NCBI RefSeq assembly: GCF_014287585.1
Contig: NZ_JACOOJ010000044.1
Span: 1-38,640 of the forward strand
Reading direction: 5' to 3'
From: Parabacteroides hominis
Lineage (GTDB): Bacteria; Bacteroidota; Bacteroidia; Bacteroidales; Tannerellaceae
Length of the DNA stretch: 38,640 nucleotides
Shown here one piece after another: positions 14,386-24,603 of the stretch (the first letter of the stretch is position 1; each line of letters begins with the position of its first letter). The notes beneath the pieces were generated by a model. The model did not search any database. It was not told the origin of the DNA and worked only from the letters and a program-made list of their open reading frames with translations. Position numbers and translations under genes: made by a program.

Positions 14386-17245
14386 CTCCCAAGCACTGGA
14401 AGAGGTTGTCGTCGTAGGTTATGGTACGCAGAAAAAGGTTAACCTGTCCGGTTCTGTTACCTCTGTTAATGTCAGCGAAATGGCTGAGAGCCGTCCGTTG
14501 ACAAACATTTCTACCGCTTTGGCGGGTACCGCTCCCGGTGTACAGATCACATCCAGCAACAATATCCCGTCTAATAATGGTGATGCGGATATAAAGGTTC
14601 GTGGTCAGGGTACATTGAACAACTCTTCTCCGCTGGTTATTATCGATGGTGTGGAAGGAAACCTGAACAGTGTTAGTCCGCAGGACGTAGAAACAGTCAG
14701 TGTATTGAAGGATGCTGCTTCATCAGCAATCTACGGTTCCCGTGCTGCTAACGGTGTTATCTTGATTACTACAAAGTCCGGTAAATCAGGTAAGATGAAA
14801 CTGGATTATACGGGTTATGTATCTTTCCAGACATTGGATAAACCGTATGATGTAATCTCTAATTATGCTGATTACATGGAATATCTGAATGAAGGTCTGG
14901 CAAATAGTAATAAACCGGCTCAGTTTTCACAGAACGTAATTAACTTATGGCGTGAAAAATCGCAAGATCCGAACGGATTGAACGAATATGGAATGCCGAA
15001 CTATCTGGCTTATCCGAACAATGATATTTTCGATGTATATGAAACCGGTGTTTCCCATCAGCATAATATCTCGGCTTCCGGTGGTTCTGAAAAGATTACG
15101 TATTACACCTCTTTCAATTATCTGAATAACCCTGGTATTCTGGAGAATTGCGGTTATGAACGCTTTAGCCTTCGTGCCAATATTGATTCCCAGATTAAAG
15201 ACTGGTTAAAGTTGGGAGTAAACCTGAGCGGATATACGGCAAACACTACTCCGGTCAGCGAAAATATTAAGGATATCTATACTTATGGTTTGACCGGTGG
15301 TAATCCCGGTATCGCCTATTTGGATGATCAGAATCGTTTAGGTATTAATGCTAACAATGAAGATGATCCTCAGAATGCGACGAACAACCCATATAACCGT
15401 CTGCGTAATACAACGGGTAATATTCAGATGAATACTTTAAAAACCCGTCTGTATGCAATTTTAACACCGTTGAAAGGTCTGACCATCCAAGGTTCATATA
15501 CATATGACTATTATGATAAATTCAAGGATAGCAAGCCTAATTTCGTCCCAATGTATAATTTCCAGACGAATACATTGTTTACGGACGGTGTTGGCCAGAC
15601 CAGTATTTATAACTACAATGAAAAGACGTTCAGAAACTTTATGGATGCGACCGCGCGATATGAACGGAATTTCTTTAGTGATCGCCTGAGCACAAATTTG
15701 ATGATAGGTGCCAGCCAAGAACAATATAAACGGCAGTTTTTTAGTGCAACACGTAAGGATTTGATTGATCCTTCATTAGGTGTTATAGAAGGTGCAATAG
15801 GAGAATCTTCTTCAACCGGTAATATTACAGAATGGGCTATGCGTTCTTTCTTTGGACGCCTGAACTTGGGTTGGGATGATAAGTATCTGTTTGAAGCAAA
15901 CTTACGTGCAGACGGTTCTTCCCGTTTCCTGTCAGACAACCGCTGGGGATATTTCCCATCTTTCTCTGCTGCATGGCGTATTTCCGAAGAAGAGTTTATG
16001 AAGGATGTCAACTGGTTGGATAACCTGAAAATACGTGCTTCTTATGGTTCTTTGGGTAATAATACGTTAGGATCTAATCGTGATAATGATGGTAACTATA
16101 CATCTCAGTCTTTGTATGCACAAACGAACTATGTCTTGAATCGTGCAGTTGCAATGGGTTTGTCTCAGACAGCTATCGCTAATGCCGCTTTAACATGGGA
16201 AACAACTTATATCACAAACGTTGGTGTTGATTATAATGTATTAGGAAACCGTTTGTCAGGTAGCATCGAATTCTTTAACAAGAAAACAGAAGGTATTTTG
16301 ATTGACCTTCCTGCTCCGATGGTTCATGGTAATGCGACTATTCCTAAGCAAAATGCAGCGCAAGTCACAAATAAAGGTCTTGAATTCTCAACAAACTGGA
16401 GTGATAAAATCGGTAAAGATTTCTCTTACAATGTTGGCTTCAACTTTACTTATATCAAGAATAATGTGGATAAGTTTAAAGGAGACGATGCTTCTTACGA
16501 TGGTGCAAGAATGCTGAAAGAAGGTTTGCCTATTTGGTCTCTATATGTTCGTGAAATAGATCGTATCGTTCAGACAGATGAGGATTTGGCATTAGTTCAG
16601 GCAATGTTGGATAACCCGGCTGTAGATGGTAAAGTCGTATTTCCTTATGGAACACCGCAAAAAGGTGATATACTTTACAAAGATACAAATGGCAGGGATG
16701 AAAATGGAAAACTGACGGGAAAACCTGATGGTATTGTTAACGATGACGATCGTGTAGTGGTCGGCAACGGTAAAAATCCGACTTGGACTTATGGTATGAA
16801 TCTTGGTTTCAATTGGAAGGGAATAGATTTTTCTGCATTGCTACAGGGACAGGCCGGTATTAAAGACGTATATCTGAGCAACCTGTATAAATGTGGTGTA
16901 CGTGTTGGATATCAGTTGAATAAAGATGTAATTGAAGGACGTTGGTATGAAGGGCGTACTGATGCTACTTATCCTCGTTTGTTGGACTATAATGATACAA
17001 GAAATGAACAATATTCTGATTTTTGGGTAGCCAGCAAGGCTTATCTGAAAATACGTAACATTACATTAGGCTATACCTTGCCTTCTGCATGGACAAAGGT
17101 TGCTTATATGGATAGAGTCAGAATTTACGGTAGCTTGGAAAACTTCTTTACATTTACAAAATGGAAAGGATATGATCCTGAAATAGAAGGCATCACTTAT
17201 CCGACAATGCGTCAGGCCGTGATAGGTGTTAATGTCACATTCTAA
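14381..17245 (+). pseudogene. susC: SusC-like TonB-dependent receptor, 3' part (gene split by element)
   Basis: From Glu-Asp at the junction the frame runs through the TonB box-like EEVVVVGYGTQKK, the plug domain (LTNISTALAGTAPGVQI, VIIDGVEGNLNSVSP, ASSAIYGSRAANGVILITTK) and the full beta-barrel to a C-terminal aromatic ending (VIGVNVTF). It lacks the start, signal peptide and regulatory domain, now at 750-1121. The open frame extends back to a TTG at 14333 inside the element, but that would add a meaningless leader without a signal peptide. Joined at GAAGA the full protein would have 1077 residues, normal for SusC. The barrel shows no frameshift, so the insertion may be recent or reversible. 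SusD follows 34 bp downstream. Confidence 0.9.
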
Positions 17246-17279
17246 TCATGTTTGTTGAATTTATAAACAGAATTACAAG

Positions 17280-18995
17280 ATGAAAAAATATATTATGCCT
17301 TTTTTAGCAGCACTTTTAGCATTGACAAGCTGCTACGATTTGGATAGGGCACCTTATGACCAGTTAAGCTCTTCGACCTTCTGGCAAACAGAAGATCAAT
17401 GCAAGTCCGGTTTAATGGGTGTTTATGCGTCCTTGAAAAATACAGACTTATACGGTAAAATGTTCATGATAGACGTGAACTCCGACGTCGCTGTTGGATA
17501 TGACCAGTATGAAGCTCTCCAGTTAGGGACATGTACACCGCGTACAGGTTTTCTGAATGGCAAATGGCAGAACGGTTATAATGCTGTTCAGCGTGCGAAT
17601 TTGGCTATCCGCAGTATTGGCGAAGCTCCTATTGCGGAAGAAGCAAAGAGTCAAATGTTAGGTGAGGCTCGTTTCTTACGTGCTTTGATCTATTTCCATT
17701 TGTTGGATTATTTCGGAGGTCTGCCTCTTTATGATGAAACGACCAATTTGGAACAAGATTTCAACAATCTAATGAAGACGAGAAGTTCTGCAGAAGAAAC
17801 ACGCGCGTTTATTATTGCAGATTTGGAAAAAGCGTTGAATTCAGGATTACCTGAGAAATGGGACGATGCCAACTATGGCCGTGTTACATTAACCGCTGTT
17901 CAAGCTTTGTTAGGTAAAATTTATCTTTATGATAAACAATATGAAAAAGCAATTGAATATTTTGAAAAGTCAACAACAGGACATGAACTATACAGTAATT
18001 TTGCTGATCTGTTCAACTTGACCGGTCATACCAGTTCTGAAATGATTTTTTCAATTATCAATTTAGGAGGAACCGGTAACAACTACGGTATGCCCCTATG
18101 TTTCTATGCTGGAACCCGTAATTCTTACGGAAGCTGTTGGAACAATACGCTACCTTCTGTTAACCTGGTCGATATGTATGAGTATAAGGATGGTCGTCCT
18201 TTTGATTGGGATGAATTATTCCCTGGCTATACAACCGACAACAAAGTGCGTGAACGTGTTTACAGATGTACAGTGAATACTGATGGTTCTGAAGTTTTGG
18301 ATATACCGGCTGAATCGGAAAAGATTAAGGAAATGTATGATCAACGTGACCCACGTATGTCAGCAACGGTTATCGCTCCTTATACGACCTACCGAGGATG
18401 GTATTCTAATAAAGAAAAGTTGATGACATTTTATTTTGCGAAAAATGAAAAAGGTGATGTAGTCGCTTTACATGAAAGCAATGGTTTTATGCGTAACAAC
18501 AAAGGTGGTTGGGAAACTTATTTCTGGAGAAAATTTGTGCCGGAAGGAGATTGGAATGGTGCTATAACAAACCGTGAACATACTCCTGTAAACTTCCCGA
18601 TTATTCGTTTGGCAGATGTTTATCTGATGTTGGCTGAATGTTATAATGAAGTAGGTAATCAAACAAAAGCAGTCGAATACATTAACAAAGTACGTGAACG
18701 TGCTGGTATTGCATTACTGAACAGTGGTCCGTCTTATCTGGCTGCTAACACAAAAGATGAAGTATTCCAGCGTATCTTCCGCGAAAGAGCTTATGAATTG
18801 GCAGGTGAAGGTGTTCGTGACAGTGACTTGCGGCGTTGGAAATTGTCTCATACGTTACTTAACAGAGATGAATACGGTATAACAGGTAAACGTATGTTAA
18901 CTCGCGTATTCCGTGAAAATCGCGATTATCTGTGGCCGATCCCTGCAACTGAAATTGAAATAAATGAAGGATTAAAACAAAATCCGAACTGGTAA
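17280..18995 (+). CDS. susD: SusD/RagB-like surface glycan-binding lipoprotein
   Basis: A 571-residue lipoprotein with a signal peptide ending in LTSC (Cys18 lipidated). It has the SusD-typical N-terminal stretch (QLSSSTFWQTEDQCKSGLMG), the ARFLRALIYFHLLDYFGGLPL helix of the TPR-like core, and a C-terminal RERAYELAGEGVRDSDLRRW region with WPIPATEIEIN near the end. It should cap the SusC barrel and hold the glycan at the cell surface. It sits 34 bp behind the split susC and would normally share its transcript, so its expression is probably affected by the insertion. A strong terminator follows it. Confidence 0.93.
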   Translation: MKKYIMPFLAALLALTSCYDLDRAPYDQLSSSTFWQTEDQCKSGLMGVYASLKNTDLYGKMFMIDVNSDVAVGYDQYEALQLGTCTPRTGFLNGKWQNGYNAVQRANLAIRSIGEAPIAEEAKSQMLGEARFLRALIYFHLLDYFGGLPLYDETTNLEQDFNNLMKTRSSAEETRAFIIADLEKALNSGLPEKWDDANYGRVTLTAVQALLGKIYLYDKQYEKAIEYFEKSTTGHELYSNFADLFNLTGHTSSEMIFSIINLGGTGNNYGMPLCFYAGTRNSYGSCWNNTLPSVNLVDMYEYKDGRPFDWDELFPGYTTDNKVRERVYRCTVNTDGSEVLDIPAESEKIKEMYDQRDPRMSATVIAPYTTYRGWYSNKEKLMTFYFAKNEKGDVVALHESNGFMRNNKGGWETYFWRKFVPEGDWNGAITNREHTPVNFPIIRLADVYLMLAECYNEVGNQTKAVEYINKVRERAGIALLNSGPSYLAANTKDEVFQRIFRERAYELAGEGVRDSDLRRWKLSHTLLNRDEYGITGKRMLTRVFRENRDYLWPIPATEIEINEGLKQNPNW

Positions 18996-19012
18996 TAGTC
19001 TTTTAAGGTTTT

Positions 19013-19067
19013 AGAAGTTACTTTTGTGGAGGGCAAATGCTCTCCCAAAAGTAACTTCGTTTTTTTA
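19013..19067 (+). terminator. Strong terminator after susD
   Basis: GAAGTTACTTTTG pairs with CAAAAGTAACTTC around an inner GGGAG-type stem, followed by a run of seven T. It separates susCD transcription from the enzyme genes, although some read-through is common in PULs. Confidence 0.85.
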
Positions 19068-19089
19068 TATAATCTAATATCATATAATA

Positions 19090-20526
19090 ATGTATATACG
19101 CAATCTTATCTTTACAGGCTTAGTCGTTGCAACGGCTGCAAATGCCGGGACACAACAGAGAACAAATAGTGACAGAAAGAATATTTTGTTTATCGTCTGT
19201 GACGATCTTCGTCCCGAATTAGGATGTTACGGACAGGAGCAAATAAAATCGCCAAACATCGATAGTTGGGCGGCGCAAAGTGTCTTATTCAACCGGGCGT
19301 ATTGTAATATAGCCGTGTCGGGCGCTTCCCGTGCAAGCCTGTTAACCGGATTGCGTCCGACAAAAAATCTGTTACAAGCTTGGAATGCCCGTACCGATGT
19401 GGATGTTCCCGATGCGATTACCATACAGAAATGTTTCAGAGATGCCGGATATACAACAATAGCGAACGGAAAGATCTACCATCATCAGGATGAGGCTTCT
19501 ATGAAATATTGGGATGATATAATGCCTCCTACGCCCGGCACAGCAATGGGATATCATTCGGAAGAAAATTTAGCTCTCATGCAAAAACAGAAAGAAACGG
19601 GCAAAGGTAGACGCGGATATTTCTATGAACATGGAGATTATCCGGAAAAAGAGTATCTGGACTGGCAAATTGCAGAAAAAAGTATTCAGGATTTGAAAAA
19701 GCTAAAAGACCAGGATAAGCCTTTTTTCCTCGCTGTCGGATTCATTCGCCCTCATTTGCCTTTTGTGGTCCCTCAAAAGTATTGGGATATGTACGATCAT
19801 TCCCAAATTGAAATCCCGGATAATTATATACTAAAACCCGGAAACGATATACCGGAACGTGCTTTGACTAACTGGTCTGAATTGAGAGCGTATAGTGGAA
19901 TTCCGGAACAAGGACCTTTGGATGAAGAGACGGCCAAGTTAATGATACATGGTTACTACGCTTCGGTTTCTTTTGTGGATGCACAGATCGGACGTCTGTT
20001 GAAAGCGTTGGAAGAAGAGGGGCTCGATAAGAATACAACTGTAGTATTGATTGGCGATCATGGTTGGAATTTAGGAGAGCATGGCACTTGGTGCAAGCAT
20101 AGCATTATGAATACGTGTCTACATTCTACTCTTATTATTAATTCACCGGAAATAAAAACGCCATATCGTTGCGGACAGATTGTGGAGTTTGTAGATTTGT
20201 ACCCGACTATGTGCGAGGCTGCCGGAATCGATCAGCCTGCTCAACTGGAAGGAACCAGTTTGCTCCCTTTGTTAAAATCACCGGAAGCAAAAACAAAAGG
20301 GTATGGTGTTTCCCGCTGGGCTAACGGTTTCACATTTATACAGGATCAGTATTTCTATACGGAATGGAGGGACAAAGACGAGAAGATCATAGATCGGATG
20401 CTGTTTAACCATTCTGAAGATGAAGATGAGAATTATAATGTGGCAGGAAAAGATGAAAATAAAGCGATTGTAAGAGAGTTAAGTGAAAAACTATTGAAGA
20501 ACAGAGGCTCTAATTATGAAAAATAA
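19090..20526 (+). CDS. Serine-type sulfatase, iduronate-2-sulfatase-like
   Basis: A 478-residue S1-family sulfatase with a cleavable signal peptide (ending ANA), so periplasmic or exported. Metal ligands are at Asp38-Asp39 (VCDDLRPELGCYG). The formylglycine motif is Ser77-Gly-Ala-Ser-Arg81 (SGASRASLLTGLRP), i.e. serine in place of cysteine, so activation requires an anaerobic sulfatase-maturating radical SAM enzyme. Later blocks are NGKIYHH and GDHGWNLGEHGTWCKHS. The DLRPELGCYG and TGLRPT wording resembles iduronate-2-sulfatases, suggesting O-sulfate removal from a uronic-acid-containing glycan; the regiospecificity is inferred. No maturase is encoded in the window; the radical SAM genes at 4046-5586 lack the required extra cysteine clusters. 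Confidence 0.88.
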   Translation: MYIRNLIFTGLVVATAANAGTQQRTNSDRKNILFIVCDDLRPELGCYGQEQIKSPNIDSWAAQSVLFNRAYCNIAVSGASRASLLTGLRPTKNLLQAWNARTDVDVPDAITIQKCFRDAGYTTIANGKIYHHQDEASMKYWDDIMPPTPGTAMGYHSEENLALMQKQKETGKGRRGYFYEHGDYPEKEYLDWQIAEKSIQDLKKLKDQDKPFFLAVGFIRPHLPFVVPQKYWDMYDHSQIEIPDNYILKPGNDIPERALTNWSELRAYSGIPEQGPLDEETAKLMIHGYYASVSFVDAQIGRLLKALEEEGLDKNTTVVLIGDHGWNLGEHGTWCKHSIMNTCLHSTLIINSPEIKTPYRCGQIVEFVDLYPTMCEAAGIDQPAQLEGTSLLPLLKSPEAKTKGYGVSRWANGFTFIQDQYFYTEWRDKDEKIIDRMLFNHSEDEDENYNVAGKDENKAIVRELSEKLLKNRGSNYEK

Positions 20527-20617
20527 AAGTAGGATGTAAACTACTTAAAATTTTGTCATTGGACAATCAGTGCACATGAATTGGATGAATATGTCTGTAT
20601 TCCATAGATGGTACTTA

Positions 20618-20625
20618 TAATTTTG
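20618..20625 (+). promoter_or_regulatory. Candidate -7 box TAATTTTG before the lyase gene
   Basis: A perfect TAnnTTTG match in the 120-bp gap between the sulfatase and lyase genes, 22 bp before the ATG. No convincing -33 element accompanies it. Confidence 0.35.
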
Positions 20626-20646
20626 TAATATTGAAAAATAATACCT

Positions 20647-22575
20647 ATGAGAACACAACGATTAATCACAATCGTGTGCCTGTTGTTTTGGACAGCCACA
20701 CATCTGTATGCGTACGAAGAACGCAATTTGTTACAGAAAGAAGCAGATTTTGAGAAAGTAAAGTCTGCTTTGCTGATGGACCAGAAATGGCTACCCTATC
20801 CTGATTATTCCGACCGGGCCGGTTGGGATAAATTTCTTGGTGATTATAAAGACGAATATATCCGGAAAGGAGAATCTTTTCTGGATTATGAATGGAAAGT
20901 TGTAAAAGCGACCGATTATTTGGAATTCGGGCGAAGTGGTAACCGGACAATAATGGAAAGTCCGTTCAATAAAAATAATTCCGCACTCGGAAGCCTGTTT
21001 ATGGCAGAGATGGCTGAAGGAAAAGGACGCTTTATCGACCAGATTATCAATGGCGTTTTTGTCAGTTGCGAAATGACAAGCTGGGCGTTGTCGGCACATT
21101 TGGGATTGCAGAAGATAGGAGGATGTTTTCCGAGCTATGAGGAACATGTGATCGATTTGGGTTCAGGCAATCTGGCCTCACAGTTGTCTTGGATTTATTA
21201 TTACCTGAAACCTTCTTTTGATAAAGTGAATCCTCTTATTGCAAAACGGTTACGACATGAATTGCAGGTTCGCATCCTGGATGCTTATATGAACCAGGAT
21301 CATTTCTGGTGGATGGCTTTTAACCTGAAACCCGGCGAATTGGTGAACAACTGGAATCCGTGGTGCAACTTCAATGTGCTGCAATGTTTCTTCCTGCTCG
21401 AAAATGACCGGGATCAGTTAGCTAAGGCGGTTTACCGGACTATGACTTCTGTAGATCATTTTATCAATTATACACATGAAGACGGTGCTTGTGAGGAAGG
21501 CCCGTCCTATTGGGGACATGCTGCGGGAAAGATGTATGACTACCTTCAGATGTTATATGACGGGACAGGCGGGGCAATCTCCGTATTCAACCAGCCGATT
21601 ATTAAGAATATGGGAGAATACATTGCCCGTTCTTACGTCGGCAATGGTTGGGTTGTGAATTTTGCGGATGCCTCTGCTAAAGGAGGAGGAGATGCCGACC
21701 TTATTTTCAGGTATGGGAAGGCGACCGGAAGTTCGGTCATGATGGGCTATGCGGCTTATCTCAAAAGCCTTTCTGCCAAGGATGCTGTACCGGGAGGCGA
21801 CGTTTTCCGTCTTTTCCAGACGTTGCTTTATCGCAAAGACCTGGCAGGGACAGAGGTGGCTTATAAAGCTCCCGTCTACTCCTGGTATCCGGAAACCGAG
21901 TTTTGCTATATGACCAACAAGAACGGCTTTTTCGTGGCAACGAAAGGCGGATATAATAATGAAAGCCATAATCACAACGATGTAGGAACCTTCTCCCTTT
22001 ACTTAAATACAACGCCTGTCTTTATCGATGCCGGGGTCGGTACATATACCCGCCAGACATTCAGTTCCGAACGCTACTCTATCTGGACGATGCAGAGCCA
22101 GTATCATAATCTGCCTTTGATTAATGGAGTGCCGGAACAGTTCGGTTCGGAATATAAGGCAACGGATGTGCAGTTCGATCCGAAGCGTATGTATTTCTCT
22201 GCAAATATTGCAACCGCTTATCCGGCGGAGGCGAATGTGAAAAAATGGGTCCGTTCGTACCGGTTGGGAAAGAATTCTCTGAAAATAGAAGATTCGTTCT
22301 CACTGGACAAGGCGGATCGACCGAACCAGATCAATTTCCTTACCTGGGGAAAAGTGGATATCTCTGTTCCCGGAATCGTTACGGTCGAGGTGAACGGTGA
22401 GAAAGCCCGCCTGGCGTATGACAAGGATGTCTTTGTGTCTACTGTCAAGACGATCCGGCTGGATGATCTCCGCCTGTCGAATGTTTGGGGCGAACAGATC
22501 TATCGGGTTTCGTTGAACGCAAAAAAACTGCCGCTTTCCGGCTCTTATACTTATACAATAACAACAATAAAATAA
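20647..22575 (+). CDS. Heparinase II/III-fold polysaccharide lyase
   Basis: A 642-residue protein with an N-terminal signal peptide (ending LYA). An (alpha/alpha) toroid spans about 40-380 (NNWNPWCNFNVLQCFFLL near residue 234, EDGACEEGPSYWGHAAG near 280). A beta-sandwich heparinase II/III domain begins with GGYNNESHNHNDVGTF at about 433-448. The SHNHND block is the family hallmark, and the tyrosine and histidines around it are the expected catalytic or metal-binding residues. The family cleaves uronic-acid glycosides by beta-elimination, leaving a 4,5-unsaturated uronate. It resembles the PL15/PL21/PL33-type group, but I cannot fix the family number. The GH88 gene that follows acts on exactly this kind of product. 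Confidence 0.85.
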   Translation: MRTQRLITIVCLLFWTATHLYAYEERNLLQKEADFEKVKSALLMDQKWLPYPDYSDRAGWDKFLGDYKDEYIRKGESFLDYEWKVVKATDYLEFGRSGNRTIMESPFNKNNSALGSLFMAEMAEGKGRFIDQIINGVFVSCEMTSWALSAHLGLQKIGGCFPSYEEHVIDLGSGNLASQLSWIYYYLKPSFDKVNPLIAKRLRHELQVRILDAYMNQDHFWWMAFNLKPGELVNNWNPWCNFNVLQCFFLLENDRDQLAKAVYRTMTSVDHFINYTHEDGACEEGPSYWGHAAGKMYDYLQMLYDGTGGAISVFNQPIIKNMGEYIARSYVGNGWVVNFADASAKGGGDADLIFRYGKATGSSVMMGYAAYLKSLSAKDAVPGGDVFRLFQTLLYRKDLAGTEVAYKAPVYSWYPETEFCYMTNKNGFFVATKGGYNNESHNHNDVGTFSLYLNTTPVFIDAGVGTYTRQTFSSERYSIWTMQSQYHNLPLINGVPEQFGSEYKATDVQFDPKRMYFSANIATAYPAEANVKKWVRSYRLGKNSLKIEDSFSLDKADRPNQINFLTWGKVDISVPGIVTVEVNGEKARLAYDKDVFVSTVKTIRLDDLRLSNVWGEQIYRVSLNAKKLPLSGSYTYTITTIK

Positions 22576-22582
22576 TTGAATC

Positions 22583-23797
22583 ATGAAGAAAAATTTAATT
22601 GCATTTGCTTTCTCGGCATTTCTGCTATCTTGCGGGAGTACCCCCAAAACAGAAGAAAAGAGCTTCATTGACGAGAATATAGATTTTGCCCGTGCACAAA
22701 TAGGGAATGAGATCGGCGTGATTGAGGCGAGTGGAAAATGCTTGAATCCGGTCACATTGAAAACAGACAGTTCCGTTTACTATTGCGGTTATGCTGATTG
22801 GCGGAGCGGATTCTTTCCCGGATCGGTTTGGTATTTGTATGAGTTGACTGGTGACGAGACGTTGCTGCCTCTGGCTGCCAAATATACGGATGCAATCGAG
22901 GAGGCTAAAAACCTTACCTGGCATCATGATATCGGGTTTATTATCAATTGCAGTTTCGGGAACGGTTTGCGGCTGGCCGGAACGCCTTCTTATAAGGATG
23001 TGATGGTGCAGGCTGCAAAATCTTTGTCTACCCGTTTCCGCCCGGCTGCCGGAATTATCCAGTCGTGGGATGTGGAACGCGGATGGCAATCCGAACGGGG
23101 CTGGGAATGTCCGGTTATCATCGACAATATGATGAACCTGGAATTGATGTTCGAAGCAACCCGTTTGTCCGGCGACTCTTCTTTCTATAAGATTGCCGTA
23201 TCGCATGCCGATCGTACTATGCAGGAGCATTTCCGCCCGGATGGAAGTTGTTACCATGTGATCGATTACAGTATTAAAGATGGTAAGGTGCGCCATCGCC
23301 AGACGGCACAGGGATATGCCGACGAGTCTATCTGGAGCCGCGGGCAGGCATGGGCCATTTATGGTTATGCAGTATGTTATCGTGAAACGAAAGACCGCAA
23401 GTATCTGGATCAGGCTTTGAAAACTTTCAATATGATGAAGGAACTGAAGAATATGCCGGAAGACCTGATTCCTTACTGGGATATGTCTGCCCCGAACATT
23501 CCGAACGAACCGCGTGATGTCTCGACAGCTTCCTGCATTGCTTCCGCCCTTTATGAGATCAGTACGATGGATGTACCGGATGCAGCCAGCTATAAAACGT
23601 ATGCCGACAACATCATGGTTGCTCTTGCTTCTCCGGCTTACCGGGCTGCTTTGGGCACGAACGGAAACTTCCTGCTGATGCATTCCGTAGGCAGCATCCC
23701 TCATAATTCGGAAATAGATGTTCCGCTGAACTATGCCGATTACTACTATCTGGAGGCATTAAAACGTAAACGGGATATTGAGAAAGAAATTTTCTGA
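22583..23797 (+). CDS. GH88 unsaturated glucuronyl hydrolase
   Basis: A 404-residue lipoprotein-like enzyme (signal peptide ending FLLSC, Cys17). The catalytic aspartates of unsaturated glucuronyl hydrolases are visible: Asp116 in WHHDIGF and Asp181 in VIIDNMMNLEL. Other family blocks are GWQSERGWECP, QGYADESIWSRGQAW and DVSTASCIASALYE. It hydrates and releases the unsaturated uronate left by a lyase. It lies 7 bp after the lyase gene and 4 bp before GH16, so the three are one transcript. A lipid anchor would place it on the periplasmic face or surface. Confidence 0.92.
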   Translation: MKKNLIAFAFSAFLLSCGSTPKTEEKSFIDENIDFARAQIGNEIGVIEASGKCLNPVTLKTDSSVYYCGYADWRSGFFPGSVWYLYELTGDETLLPLAAKYTDAIEEAKNLTWHHDIGFIINCSFGNGLRLAGTPSYKDVMVQAAKSLSTRFRPAAGIIQSWDVERGWQSERGWECPVIIDNMMNLELMFEATRLSGDSSFYKIAVSHADRTMQEHFRPDGSCYHVIDYSIKDGKVRHRQTAQGYADESIWSRGQAWAIYGYAVCYRETKDRKYLDQALKTFNMMKELKNMPEDLIPYWDMSAPNIPNEPRDVSTASCIASALYEISTMDVPDAASYKTYADNIMVALASPAYRAALGTNGNFLLMHSVGSIPHNSEIDVPLNYADYYYLEALKRKRDIEKEIF

Positions 23798-23801
23798 TAC
23801 T

Positions 23802-24584
23802 ATGCTTAAACATCTATTTTTCTTATCATTTTTCTTTTTTATCTCTTGTGCACCCAAGCAGACGGACGGGTGGAAGCTGGTTTGGGAAGATGATTTCAAC
23901 CAAGCGGGAGGGCCGGACACGGCAACCTGGTCGAAAATACCGCGCTGGCATCCGGACTGGGCAAAATATATGTCCGACAACGAGGCCTGTTATGATATGG
24001 CGGACGGAAATCTGATTTTACGCGGTTTGGTCAACCCCGACCGCTCTTCGGATACCGCAACTTATATCACTGGCGGCGTATATACCAAATTCAAACGTCC
24101 TTTCCACGGCGGGAGACTTGAGATAAAAGCGAAATTGGAGGGAGCTACCGGAGCGTGGCCGGCTATCTGGCTGAAACCGTTTGAAGAAGAAAAATATCCC
24201 TGGCCTTCCGGTGGGGAGATCGATATAATGGAACGGCTGAGTTATGACAGCATCGCCTATCAGACGGTCCATTCCAACTACACCCACCACCTGAATCTTA
24301 AAAAAGATCCTCCCCAGGGCAGTACGGCTCCGATCGATCCGGATAATTATAATGTATATGCAGTCGAGATGTACCCGGACAGCCTTGTCTTTTTTATAAA
24401 TAATATTCGTAACTTTGCTTATCCGCGTATCGAGACCGATAAGGAAGGGCAGTTCCCGTTCGATAGGCCTTACTATTTATTGATCGATATGCAACTTGGC
24501 GGTGTATGGGTCGGTGGAGTGGATTCGCTGGATTTGCCGGTTGAAATGAAGGTGGACTGGGTACGATATTATAGGAAGGATTGA
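23802..24584 (+). CDS. GH16-family endo-glycoside hydrolase, lipoprotein
   Basis: About 260 residues. The ATG at 23802, four bases after the GH88 stop, gives a clean lipoprotein signal (hydrophobic run ending FISC); an upstream in-frame ATG at 23778 would add eight charged residues. The GH16 catalytic signature ExDxxE is present as Glu139-Ile-Asp141-Ile-Met-Glu144 (GGEIDIMER), preceded by the jelly-roll blocks GRLEIKAKLEGATGAWPAIWL. GH16 enzymes cut beta-1,3/1,4-glucans, agars, carrageenans and related galactans, and some mucin O-glycans. The specificity here is open. Joined with a lyase, sulfatase and GH88 it implies a mixed glycan or a side activity. Confidence 0.9.
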   Translation: MLKHLFFLSFFFFISCAPKQTDGWKLVWEDDFNQAGGPDTATWSKIPRWHPDWAKYMSDNEACYDMADGNLILRGLVNPDRSSDTATYITGGVYTKFKRPFHGGRLEIKAKLEGATGAWPAIWLKPFEEEKYPWPSGGEIDIMERLSYDSIAYQTVHSNYTHHLNLKKDPPQGSTAPIDPDNYNVYAVEMYPDSLVFFINNIRNFAYPRIETDKEGQFPFDRPYYLLIDMQLGGVWVGGVDSLDLPVEMKVDWVRYYRKD

Positions 24585-24603
24585 TATACTTAATTAGAAT
24601 AGC

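Noticed and set aside
14333..17245. Reading the right-hand susC part as a complete independent receptor gene
   Set aside because: It starts with TTG inside the element, has no signal peptide or regulatory domain, and joins in frame to the fragment at 750-1121.
22625..23704. 359-codon minus-strand open frame opposite GH88
   Set aside because: Antisense shadow of a conserved enzyme with both catalytic aspartates.
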